Below, piece by piece: positions 11,066 to 21,413 of a stretch of DNA of 64,000 nucleotides. The notes beneath the pieces are model-generated. The model made no database searches. It was not told the DNA's origin and was given only the letters and a program-made list of their open reading frames with translations. Source of the DNA: Karstenula rhodostoma CBS 690.94 (Eukaryota > Ascomycota > Dothideomycetes > Pleosporales > Didymosphaeriaceae); assembly GCA_010093485.1 (NCBI GenBank), contig MU001514.1, forward strand, positions 106,357 through 170,356, read 5' to 3'. The stretch's first letter is position 1. Each line of letters starts with the position of its first letter. A program made the position numbers and the translations under genes.

Positions 11066-12817
11066 ATGCCGTTCTTTGGTCGCCGGCAAGCTCCTTCGAG
11101 GGAAGAGATGATCACTGCGCAATTCCCCAATCCGAAAAGCACTCGCATATCTCCCAACAGTGTCTCAATATCAAGCTACCGTACCCCCGCAACGCTCGAG
11201 AACGCTTCTACATTGGCCCCATCACCACCGCGCACACCTCCCCATCTCTCGCACAGCAAAACCATCTCCGCCAGTTCCGGCGAGCTGAGGCATCCGCTCG
11301 AGCGCTCACAGTCTTCGGAATATTTTCTTGAGATCAAAAGGAGTCCCGCCCCAAAAGCCCCTTTCAGCAGGAAGTCAGCGTGGGGGCGCACAATTCGAAC
11401 GGAGGCACCTGGAGAGGATTCATTCGAGAGCGATGCATTTGCAGTCGAGATGCCCACCACCCGCGAGCCCATTGTAGAGGTTCCCAAGGAAGCATCTGTC
11501 TTCAGGGCTAAAATTCCCCACCCTTCGCAGGCCCAGGTCGATGCGTACCAGACGTACAAGCAGAAAGCACATCAAGTCCGCGAGCGCAACAGCAACGAGG
11601 GCGTGAAGGTGCCAAGTAAGATTGTATCCTACGATTACGCCTACCCCAACAGGAAGGGACAGCCTGCGACTGCACCGCTGCACGTAAATTTGACACCACC
11701 GGACAGTCCGCTGCAGTTGTCGCCCGCGGGCTCTTTCCCTGCCAGCCCGCCGATTGCACAGCATGCGTGGGAAACATCAGCGGCAGCACAGCAACCGCGG
11801 AAACAGCATATTTTCTCAAGCAGCGCACATGTCCCAAGCGCACGCTCGATAACTGACACGAACAAAATTGCCTTCACGAAGAAACCCACGAGTTTGGACA
11901 ACAACATTTCTTCTCCGCTGTGCCCTCGCTACCAACACGGCGACTCCGTGACAGGTGCTTCAAGCTCGCCGTCTGGCAGCCCACCCAGGATTAAAGTACG
12001 CATCATACCTAAGACCACCGCTACCCAGCCTCGGGCCCAGACGCACACCCAGGCTCCCCATGATTCCCCGCAGAAGGAGGGCTGGTGGGCGCTCTACAAC
12101 CGCTCGCCGCCGACCTCATCCGCCGAGAGCTCGCGATCCAGCTCGCCCGAAAAGCATAATCAGTTTGCATACACTACGAGCGCTAGCCAGCAGGTCAAGG
12201 CCAGGAACGACGCTGTCTTTGGATACACCGCCGACTCGATCAAGGGTACGCCGGCACCCGCGAAACGCACATTCGCCGAGATCCTCAAAGACAGGGAGAA
12301 GAAGAAAATTGAGCAGAAGCGCACGCTGGCAAGCCGCTGGGCGTGGCTGCGTCCCACAGAACCTCAAGGTGCAAAGCCGGCGCCTTCTTCTGTTCCCGCA
12401 CCCGCGCCGAGGCCGACGTCCAAGTACGTAGACCCGTTTGTACAACATGCGACACCTCCGCCCACCGTCCCCTCGACTTCGCGCCCGGCATCCCCGAAGA
12501 AGATCGCTCGCTCTGCGCCTCCCCCTGTGCCTCCCCCTGCTACCGGGACAACGCCCAAAGGTAAGTTCGACTCCGGGTTCGCGCAGATCACGAACTTTTT
12601 CAGCGTGATTGTCAAAGTGTGCTTGATATTATACGCATTAGTAGCAGTGTATTTTGTGTTGGACGCTGTTCGGGAGGCAGTACATGCTTTAGGAGCGCCC
12701 TTTCGGTTCATCAAGATCGTGAGCAGTTACGGTTGGGTTGGGGGGTTATGGGCTGCGAAGTGGATGGCAAAGGGTTGGGATATATGGGGGTTCAAGCTTG
12801 CGCTGAAGGGAAGATAG
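11066..12817 (+). CDS. Fungal protein of unknown function with C-terminal membrane anchor
   Basis: Single-exon gene of 583 codons from the first ATG (MPFFGRRQAPSREEM). Roughly residues 1-490 are disordered, rich in Ser, Pro and Thr, with many SP/TP dipeptides. A basic, helical KDREKKKIEQKRTLASRWAWL stretch lies near residue 420. The tail has one strong hydrophobic helix (FFSVIVKVCLILYALVAVYFVLDAV) followed by an amphipathic segment rich in Trp and Gly. This suggests a tail-anchored or single-pass membrane protein with a long cytosolic disordered part. I do not recognise the family and propose no function. Coding potential is supported by length and by the sustained Ser/Pro-rich but non-repetitive frame. 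Confidence 0.7.
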   Translation: MPFFGRRQAPSREEMITAQFPNPKSTRISPNSVSISSYRTPATLENASTLAPSPPRTPPHLSHSKTISASSGELRHPLERSQSSEYFLEIKRSPAPKAPFSRKSAWGRTIRTEAPGEDSFESDAFAVEMPTTREPIVEVPKEASVFRAKIPHPSQAQVDAYQTYKQKAHQVRERNSNEGVKVPSKIVSYDYAYPNRKGQPATAPLHVNLTPPDSPLQLSPAGSFPASPPIAQHAWETSAAAQQPRKQHIFSSSAHVPSARSITDTNKIAFTKKPTSLDNNISSPLCPRYQHGDSVTGASSSPSGSPPRIKVRIIPKTTATQPRAQTHTQAPHDSPQKEGWWALYNRSPPTSSAESSRSSSPEKHNQFAYTTSASQQVKARNDAVFGYTADSIKGTPAPAKRTFAEILKDREKKKIEQKRTLASRWAWLRPTEPQGAKPAPSSVPAPAPRPTSKYVDPFVQHATPPPTVPSTSRPASPKKIARSAPPPVPPPATGTTPKGKFDSGFAQITNFFSVIVKVCLILYALVAVYFVLDAVREAVHALGAPFRFIKIVSSYGWVGGLWAAKWMAKGWDIWGFKLALKGR

Positions 12818-14701
12818 AAGAGCTTGGCGAGAAGGTGGTGGTAGGCTAGTCAGAGTGTCCTTTGGGTTGATATGTGGAAAGTTGAAGTCAATAAGATGGT
12901 TGTGTTGAGCAGTCTAGATTCAGTCAGGCTCATTGACATAGGAGGACGATACCTTACAGTACGTTTCGAAACACATCTTCACATCGCGTTTCTTGGAGCT
13001 CGGACTGAGCGGTGGGGGATAGCAACGCCACCTGGTTCACAGCGGTATACGATAGGGAGAAGTAAAGCCTATAACTCAAGTCGTATTATTGAAACAACTC
13101 ATATGTAGCGTTAAAACCCCACAGGTAACTCTAGCATCAATCGGAGACATATCGTTTCCAAGGTTCTGCCACGACCACATGACATCTCAATTCACTCGCT
13201 AAGTCAATCGGCCTACAGCTTCAGATCGCTGCTACAAGTGGCTTTTGAAAGACCCACCACATAACCCCATGGCGGAAGATCCAGGGCGCTCAATTCCTGC
13301 TTCATCAAGGCCCCGAAGAGCTTTGCCGAAGGCAAAGGAACCGTCTTCACCTCTCACTGCGCACGGACAATGACTGCCGCGCTCACCTGATTTGGTTTAG
13401 CACTGCACGAGCCGCTCTAGAGACGTATAAAATGCGCCCGCCTGCCGTCCACCTTCCTTTTTCCTTTCTCACAAGATCTCTACAACTACCCACTGGCATG
13501 GGCACATCAGGCAAGTTCCACTTCCACTCATCGACTATGACCATGACTGACACTCACAGGCCTTCGACCCAACAGTACCAACACCTCGACCACGTCGGTT
13601 TGCGTACGGGCGCCGGCGTGGCGGGGTGCGTGGCAGTGGGGTGCTCGTACACTACTCGCGATGGCAATTGGCAGCGGCTCTTGATTCTCTCCCGGCTGGA
13701 ATAAACAGCCAGTCAGTCGCCCGCTTGTGCCACGGACGGTGCCTAAAGGGCTGCCTGAAGTTTAGCCTGTTAGCCGGGTGCGTCGTGCAGTCTTCAAGCT
13801 GAACATGGGTCGAGTGCCAGCTCGTCGCCATGGGAGGTGCCGTTACTGCTGGAGGTTTGTAATTCGTGAGGGGCTTTCGCGACAGGGTGAGGTTGCACAC
13901 ACGTAAGACCGCAGTTGCGACAACTGGTGGCGCCCATTCGGGCATTGAAAAGTAAGTTCCTGCTCACTGACGCGCTGCTTCTTCGCACTGACGCGTCGCA
14001 GAAAAGACAAAGACCGACCTTCGGGCGGCACCGCGCCTCACAACAAACAACAAACACCGGCCATCATACCTTTTCGAGGTCGGTGGTGCTGAGCAATCAT
14101 CAACTGCTCGCACCACCGACCACCCACAGGCCTCGACGCCTCTCATCGTAAGTACTCACTTTCCTGTGATTGACGTCTCTGCTAACTGTTCGAAGACCTC
14201 ACAGCCACACCTCACAGCCGCTGAACCAGGCCTTCACCATCGGTCAACTTTGAGAACCTGACCAGACCATCGGTCAAATACTTCAAGACCACCAGACCAC
14301 CCGAACTGTCGCAACCAGTTCTTCATAGATAGCTCACAATCAACTAAACCTTCTCATCATATATCTTCTTTGTCCTCGCGTGACTTGCAATGCCTGTGAT
14401 CTCTTTCCTTCTGGGTAGTCTTTGCTCTGCTGTATGTCTGTGATGGTGGGGAAGTAGAAAGTGTAATCATGTTACGGTGTACGCTTAAGGTTGAATACGT
14501 GTTTGCGTGCGACGGGCGTTCGTACCTTCCCTGTCCAAACACCTCCCATCCCCATTGCTTGCTAAGAAGACCTACGAGACTGCGTAACGCAAGAAGACAG
14601 AGGACTTCTAGTTCATCTACACTCCTTATCCCTAATCAATCTATGACAGCCGTACAAATACACCGGAGTCCGATCTCCCAAGCGCTCCGTTCGCGGCAGC
14701 T
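12818..14701. other. Gene-poor 1.9 kb with promoter- and intron-like signals
   Basis: No frame here resembles a known protein. On the plus strand there is a TATAAAA at 13426-13432, a pyrimidine-rich leader, then ATG 13498. Two good intron-like units follow: donor GTAAGT at about 13952 with acceptor near 14001, and donor GTAAGT at about 14155 with a GCTAAC branch box and acceptor about 48 bp on. A short gene or a spliced non-coding transcript is possible; I cannot choose between them. Confidence 0.3.
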
Positions 14702-16116
14702 CTAATAACCCCCGCTCTTATAGTACCATCCTGCCGTCGCGACCACCTCTCCAGCACCTTCATCCCGGCGCTGATGTCCCTTGTAGTACCATCCTGCCGT
14801 CCCCGCGCTCTCCTCTCCAGTCTCCTCGCTTCGGCGCTGGTGACCCTTGTAGTACCAATCAGCGGTGGGGACTTCCTCAGCCTCGCTCCGTCGCTGATGT
14901 CCTTTATAGTACCAATCAGCTGTAGGAACTTCCTCAGCCTCACTTCGCTGCCGATGTCCCTGCTTCCCCTTATCACAGTCGCCAACCAGCTTGTCGACCT
15001 GGGCCGAGATGTCGTAGAAGGGGAACTGCGTGCGGTTTCCCGCCGTGCCCTGGCCACCGAGTCCGACATCGCCAAAGTACGCGACGATTTGGTAGATGCC
15101 GTCGCCGACTTGGACGGGGGCTACGAGGACGGTGCCCGGGTCGAGCTAGCCTTGGTCAGCAGGTCTTCATCTTCATGATATTGAATGGCTTGCTTGAGAT
15201 TGCTGAGAGCTAGCAGTGGACCAGCTGGACTAATACTTACCTGAGGAAGCGGCACAGTGCCTTTGTACTCCGCGCTCTTCCACCCGTTCGTCGACTTAAA
15301 GACACTGACACCAGCCGCGCTTTCCCCAACAAGTAGCACCTTGGAGTTGTACTTGGGAGGTACGTATATCGCATCGCTAGGAGCGAAGGTATGGTTGCCG
15401 CTCACGGGAACAACAGTCGGCGCGCCCTTGCTCGCGCGCGTGTCAAATTTCCACAGCGCGCCGCTGGCGTCGCCATACGCGAGGAGATCCCATCCAACAG
15501 CCGCGATGCCGGTGAGGCCCTTGTCCGTGCTGTTGATAGTCGCGGGGAGATACCATGGCGTGACCTTCTTCCCGTCCTTGGACACCTTGGTTAGCGTGCC
15601 GGGGAACGTGCCAACGACGAAGGTGTTGCCAGCGGGGTCGTGCGCGACGTCCTGGAAGCCGCCGTATTTGCCCTGGGAGGTGGCAGTCAGATTGACGCGG
15701 TAGACTTCCTTCTTCTGCTTGGGGTCGTAAGACACCAGCCAGCGGTCGCCAGCGATGTTCGCGCCGTTGGTGGGGAATTCGAGTGGACCGTTGGCGACAA
15801 GGGAAACGTGGCCGGTGCGTGCGTCTACGCCGACGCCGCCCATGTTGAGGAGCGGGTTGTGGGAGATGCCGGGGAACTCGACGACTTCATGGCGCTGGGT
15901 GTAAGGGTCGTAGATGCCGAGCGAGGCGTTCCAGAGCTGGCCGATGTAGAGCTTTCCGGTCTTGGGGTCGAAGTCTGCGTTCTCTGGGTAGAGTTGATAT
16001 TGTGAGATTGTGAAGTTCCCGTTGAAGAGAGGTCGCCGACCAGATGGAGACCCTGGATGGGCGGTAACGGCTGTGGCCGCTACTGTCAAGGCCAAAGCAC
16101 TTGTAGGGAAGTGCAT
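14702..16116 (-). CDS. Secreted Mala s 1/Tri14-like beta-propeller fused to a Kex2-type repeat tail
   Basis: Two exons, 15241-16116 and 14702-15145, give 439 residues. The intron donor is GTAAGT, the acceptor GCTAG, phase 0. The start MHFPTSALALTVAATAVTAHP is a clear signal peptide; the longer frame begins at a TTG. Residues of about 35-345 look like the six-bladed propeller family of Malassezia allergen Mala s 1 and trichothecene-cluster protein Tri14 (ENADFDPKTGKLYIGQLWNA; TGIAAVGWDLLAYGDASG; closing on NRTQFPFYDISAQVDKLV). The last 75 or so residues are four imperfect repeats of the type SEAEEVPTADWYYKGHQRR. Each has an acidic spacer, an invariant WYYK and an RR junction, where Kex2 would cut in the Golgi. 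The first two repeats differ at seven codons silently, so the peptide is under selection. Propeller function in this family is unknown; the precursor role is inference. Confidence 0.85.
14717..14959 (-). repeat. Four coding tandem repeats, each ending in WYYK
   Basis: Units, in translation order: 14903-14959 (57 nt), 14846-14902 (57 nt), 14780-14845 (66 nt) and 14717-14779 (63 nt). Lengths differ only by whole codons. Each unit starts G-H, has a basic site (RQR once, QRR three times), an acidic spacer of variable length, T-A, D or G, then WYYK. The last unit is followed by SGGY and the stop instead of another GHQRR. Confidence 0.9.
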
Positions 16117-17133
16117 GTTGGGTATCAACTGTTGTATCTTCCTGAGAGGAAACTGCGGAAAATGCAGACTCCAGCGTTCTTATACGGATCGCTCATTACG
16201 GATGGTGTGATTGATGTCGTAGGCTACGTTGGAGTATGTCAGCATGTGGGATAGATCTCGGGAAAGCCACGCGGTACCTTGCAGGACCGCAGCCATTGCG
16301 CGCATCCCTGCCTAGACGAGCAATCTCCCAACTGGACTTCGCATTTGTGTTTGTCATGGGAGGACGGTGCAAGACGGTTGTTTCATAAGCCCAGCAGCAA
16401 CGGACCAATATCTCTTCAGCCAAGCTCTCAATCGTATGCGCAAGTTAGCTCTTCAGCCCTAACGGGGTATGATTCATTCAGCGCAGCCAAACATATTCCC
16501 ATGCACACCAGTGTTGGTTACTCAGACGTCGGGCCAAGCAATGTGGTTCTCGGGCTAAGCCTCGGCCCGTCATGCGCGGTGTACGCTAGTGCAGATCGAC
16601 GTATCGATCATCACTGGGTTAAAACCGTTTTCTGACATCCCATCAGCTCATCTGTCCTGCGTCATGAAAACTTTCCATCAATTCACGGTGCTTGCGAATG
16701 TCCGTTCACCTACCATTTTGTTTGAGACAAGCATGGACATTGTGGAAAGCTCGCCAGATTGATCGTATTATAGAAGGACCAAACTTGCCCTGACCGGACT
16801 TCGGTGACTGATGGTGGGACTTGTCTATGTCGGTCAGGAAGGAGGCGAAGTCGCAAGATGCCAGTGACGGGATGTGAGATGAACGGACTTGGGGAGACGA
16901 GGGATGCAAGGAACAAACAGGACATAGTGAACAATACTCCGAATAGATGCTAGGGATATCAAGAGTCTCGAGGCTCACCACTTTGTCTAAAATCTTGAAC
17001 GCCAAACAAAACCGGCTCGCAGATCAACGCTGCGTTGTATCATGCCGAACTCAATCGCGGGCTATGCAATCGTGCGCATGCTTGAATCGACAAACCCCTC
17101 GTTAACCTCCCACCGGGACACCTGCCTCTGCCT
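16117..17133. other. Intergenic, no supported gene
   Basis: About 1 kb. It includes the promoter of the repeat-tailed secreted protein. A 99-codon minus-strand frame at 16706-17005 has no recognisable features. Confidence 0.55.
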
Positions 17134-18109
17134 TCAGGAGACCGCGGGTTTGGACTGCGGTTTGGTACCGTCTGCCCATTTAGGTTCCTTCCCGAAGCCC
17201 TTCCACAGGTCTAGGCGTTCCAATAGCAGCTCATCAGACCAGCTCTTGACCTCGGCAGAGAGTATCTTCTTGGTCACCCATGTGAATTCGCCCAAATCCA
17301 TGCTTCCCTGGTGCTTGCGCTCGTATTCGACCATCTGCGAGATGAGCTCCACCTTATCCACATCGTGCACAAACTTGCTCTCTTCCGTCTCACTGTCCTC
17401 GTACTCCTGCCAGATATCCCTCACTTGCTGCCCGTTGAGTCCGCCGTTGAACTTGCCCAGCAATTTGGAACAGATGTAGTCCATGGTTTCCGACTCGCGT
17501 CTGCTTTTCTCAGGCTTGGACACGTTGTCGACGGGCGTGATGTCTCCGACAAGGGCTTCGGCCATGTCGTGGATGAGCGCCATACGGGTGCACTTGGCCA
17601 TGTCGAGCTTCGAGGTGAGCGAGGCGGGTGCCATCATGGTGATCAAGGACATGCGATACATGTGGTCGGAAATGGACTCGCAGTCATCGATACCGAAGCG
17701 ACGCCATCCTGCGCGGTGGGTGGTCTTGAGGCGCTCGAGGAGATGGAAGAAGGGAATTGGGGAGTCGGTGTTTTCGGGATAGTTCAGCTTCTCGTCCTTC
17801 AACACTACAAATGTGTTAGCTAGCGTTCCTGCATGGGGGATTGTAGCCAGGGGCTTGTTAGAAGGCGCGACATAGGGTCACAAGGCCAGACAACGAGGGC
17901 TAAAGAAGGTGTCGCATACGGACAGCGCTCCCAGTTCACGACATACCACTCTCTACCAACCAGCGGCCCTCCTCCACTCCCTCCTTGCGCGGGTTTCCAG
18001 CGTTAGGCTCGGAGACGCCATTGGTCTGTGTGCCCTCGTTGGCGGTGCTGGGGCGGCCTTCGGTGGTGCCGTTGGTGCGCGGGGCAGCGGAGGCCGATGA
18101 TGTCGTCAT
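17134..18109 (-). CDS. HD-domain 5'-deoxynucleotidase (HDDC2/Ygk1 family)
   Basis: Two exons, 17947-18109 and 17134-17804, separated by a 142-bp intron, encode 277 residues. The second exon carries the HD domain: FFHLLERLKTTHRAGW, then the metal-binding H of ESISDHMYRM, the HD pair in ALIHDMAEALVGDITP and the Asp of KFVHDVDKVELI. Family members (human HDDC2, yeast YBR242W and YGL101W, bacterial YfbR) dephosphorylate deoxyribonucleoside 5'-monophosphates. The N-terminal 50 residues are a disordered Ser/Thr/Asn-rich leader. An in-frame ATG at 18343 would add 78 residues rich in Arg and Ser and nearly free of acidic residues, like a mitochondrial presequence. That frame stays open even across the antisense of the next gene, so openness alone proves little. 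It is divergent from the HAUS6-like gene. Confidence 0.88.
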
Positions 18110-18455
18110 GGCTCTGGAGAGAGGTGTAGGAAGCCGACCGACAGACGAGGGAAAGACGCGAGAGCAAAGACGCGAGTAGGAGACGTTGCGGTGCAGCAGA
18201 AGAGGGTGAGACTGCACGAAGCCGGAAGACGCGAGGAGCGCGGCTCGACCCAAACAGGGAAAAGATGATGGCGTCCGAGGCGGTGGCACATCGACAATCG
18301 ATAACGGGCGGGCTAGGCTCAGCACGGGAAGGCGTCTCGGCATAGTGTGTTGTGTTGACAAGCAGCTGCCTCGGGGTCTCCGGATCGAGGTGCAGTTGTG
18401 TGTAACGCGTATATCGTTCCAAGCGGGCGCATATGGCCTGTTATATCCTCCGATC

Positions 18456-20817
18456 ATGTCGCGCACCACCTCGCAAACTTCCACTGTCTCTGGAATCACC
18501 ACCAACGGCGTTGCGCGCAGCTTGTCGCTCAAAACAAACACCAAACCCGCCCTGAGCAATCCGCTGCAACCCTCCGACATCAAGCTCTTTGTGACCAATC
18601 TGCGCCTGCTGGACCTGGATGGACGGTCGGACTGGCCAGACATCACGGTGCAGACCTTCTCGGCGAAGAATGCAGACCAACGGCAGCGCATCCAAGCGGT
18701 CGAGTGGGCCCTCTTCCGCCTGTTCGAGATATGGGACCCTTCAGAGACGAGCCAGGTAGGCCTGCTGCTGGTTTGGAACGAGACAGCACTGACACCTTCT
18801 CCAGAAGCTTCAGCCCTTCTTCCCACCCCTCGAACCGCTCCAATCTCGTAATCTGCGCATCGCTCTCCACCGCTCATTGGACGCATTGAAGAAAGACGGT
18901 GTTTTGGGCAGAGAAGCTGTTCTCCGGAAGACAATGCTGGATGAATGCAAGGGCGAAAAGTTCTACGAGATCTTGAGCTCATTCTCCTCCGTTGTTCTGA
19001 AGAAAGTGTTGGCGGCCAAACCGAGACGTGATACCGACGAGGCCGTCGCGCGCACGCTGGCTACCTCGGCCGTACTTACGAATGAGGCGCAAACCTCTCT
19101 GCTTCCCCTGGCCATTGCGCACAAAGCTGCACTCACGAATCTATTACAGAGGAAAGAGGAGAAGCGCAGGAAATACACCGACTTCGGGCACCTCTTGGAT
19201 GCCAAGGCGCACGACATCAATCGTCGCATCCGCAAAACCGTCGAGACACCTCGAGCTGCTAAGCCAACTGTTCCACAGAGAGAGACGGATGCGATCAAGA
19301 AACAGTTGAAGGACAACTGGATTGGTGACCAGAGATGGGTGGAGGTGATGCTGCACGGGGAGGATGTCCAAGGCGATGCTGTCTTTCTGGACAGCGCGTT
19401 CAATAGGGTATGGCGAATAGTTGAGCAGGGCGGTAGGCTTGAGGATGCTGTGCCAGAGATCGGTTTGTTGGAGGACTTGCAGCTTAGAGTCGACGAGCAA
19501 AAGACGAGATTAAAGAGGTGGAAGAACTTTCACGACAAGATGCAACAAGGGAGCACCGTGACGGATCAGGGGCAAAAGAAAGTGACAGCTTCCGTGCAAG
19601 ACTTCAAGTTCGATGACCATGTTGAACTTCAACTGCGGCTGAAGGTCTCCGCGAGTGAGCCTATCCAACAACCGAAGATCCGCTCAACATACGAAGACAT
19701 TATCCTCGAGATGGCTGAGCGGCTGTCTGAAGCTGCGTCGGCGAGGTATAATCAGTCGTCTGCGATGACACGAAAACGAGCCGGACATGCTGCTCCATCC
19801 CCAACAACACGTCAAGAACCGCGATTCAACCCCACGCACAAGAAGACAGCCAGTTGGTCGGATAACCTAAAGAGGACTTCAGTATCAAAGATTGAGTCAG
19901 AAGATGCCACGCCAAAGAAGCTTTCGAACTTCGTTCAGCCGGCTGCAGCACATCCAGTGGACTCTGAAGCAGCCCTGGTAGGACAAGCGTCTGCGCCTCA
20001 CACCTCGATGCCTGTCTCTCCTATTGAATCGCCTGCGGCGCACCTGCCTAGTGCTGATTCTCAAAACAACGTCTCCGATTCTTTTTCGGCCATCGCATCG
20101 CCCAGTCCAGCACCTCCAGCTGTACCGCTCTCGCCTTCTTCCTCCCCGCCTGTCCCAAGCTCGTACTTTCCCTCCGAGCCGCCTATTCTCGAACCTCCAT
20201 CACTCAGCACCGAAGAAGCGCTCGCTGCGCAGATCGTCTCCACCATCGGTGACGCTACACCATCGCCAGTTAAGAAACTTCAACCGCGTATGTCGCTCAT
20301 GGAGCGCACACGCATGTCAATGGTCCGCACCACCAGCTTCGAGCCAATTAGCGAGTCACCCTCGCCCTCCCTACCGCTACCAGAGCCGGCTACCGTACAA
20401 GACAAGCATGCCGCTCTGATAGAACGTACGCGCCTGAGCATGGCAGCTATGTCTTCCAAATCGCGGGCTTCCCTTGGACCTAAAGAACGCAAGCCGAAGA
20501 GACATTCTCAGGTCTTCCCAATCAACCAGTTTGACACGCCGCGCGCCCGCAAATCAGAGTTCCTTACTGTGCAGGAAGAAGACCTTGAGAAGACGCCAAA
20601 GGAGGATCTGTTCAGTGATGATGTGGACTATGAGAGAGTGTTTAAGAGTCGCCCAAAGATAGCCACTAGCCCTGTCTTCGGGACACCGGCAGAGGGGACG
20701 GACGAAGAAGACTTCGACGAAGGCGTCACTGGGGTGGATCTCGCTGACGTGGACGACGATGACGAGGAGGATGGCTACGAGCAGGACAGTCCGTTGAGAA
20801 GGAGAGCGTATCGATAG
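18456..20817 (+). CDS. HAUS augmin-like complex subunit 6, N-terminal domain protein
   Basis: Two exons, 18456-18755 and 18805-20817 (49-bp intron, phase 0), encode 770 residues. Residues of about 30-250 match the HAUS6 N-terminal domain as I know it: LFVTNLRLLDLDGRSDWPDIT, AVEWALFRLFEIWDP, KLQPFFPPLEPLQSRNLR and FYEILSSFSSVVLKKVL. A coiled-coil stretch follows to about residue 340. The remainder is a disordered Ser/Pro-rich tail with repeated MSLMERTRMSM-type motifs and an acidic end. Augmin recruits gamma-tubulin to spindle microtubules for branching nucleation; fungal members are known in Aspergillus. The two ERTRxSM motifs (about residues 616 and 659) may be phosphorylated linear motifs, which is inference. 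Confidence 0.82.
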
Positions 20818-21413
20818 GAGGTAATTATTCGATCACGTGGTTCATCGTCCCCGGGCTCTTGCCGCTGTCGTGGTTCCACGTTAATGCAACAATACTGAAT
20901 CCAAAGGCTCGGTACTGCATGGCTTAGCTTGTGGTAACTTACGATCCTATAGGTGCATTCAGTCGCTATCCCTGGTTGCTGTCTCCTTTTTGGAGGCTCG
21001 ACGCTAACCGTGGGAACGATAGCTTTGGTGCTTGTGTTACCTAAGGACGAGAGATGCAATACCCGAACTACTACCTTTTTTTATGACCTTTTTTTAGATA
21101 CGCTTATTTTTGAGCTATTAGCTAGGGGAAGCACCTTTTTGTCAACATTTTTGTCTACACACTCGATAACTCGATCTTTTTGTAATTATTTCCCTCCTGA
21201 TACTCAAACTATGGGGAAAACCATGGCACAACCTGACCCAAAATTGACGATGCCCCCAACAGGTGCAAACTAGCGCACCTCAACCGTTTCGATACCAGAA
21301 ATTCGATTTTGTGTGAACAGTATAAAATGCGAAGACATCTTCCCTATCCTGCCTACTTAACCACATAGTAAAGAAAGCACAATATACTATTTTCCGCACC
21401 AACTACCAGCAAC
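20818..21413. other. Intergenic with T-rich tract
   Basis: About 600 bp upstream of the MFS gene. Positions 21070-21190 are markedly T-rich, with several runs of five to seven T, unlike the surrounding GC-rich coding DNA. No gene is supported. Confidence 0.55.
21321..21328 (+). promoter_or_regulatory. TATA box of the MFS transporter gene
   Basis: TATAAAAT lies 93 bp upstream of the ATG at 21414, followed by an A/C-rich leader. The spacing and sequence suit a fungal TATA-driven, regulated promoter. Confidence 0.5.

Noticed and set aside
16706..17005. 99-codon minus-strand frame
   Set aside because: No homology-like features, and starts and stops without splice context.
17947..18982. 348-codon minus-strand frame running from the HD gene across the first exons of the HAUS6-like gene
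   Set aside because: Most of it is the antisense of a supported exon; only the 3' part is used as exon 1 of the HD gene.
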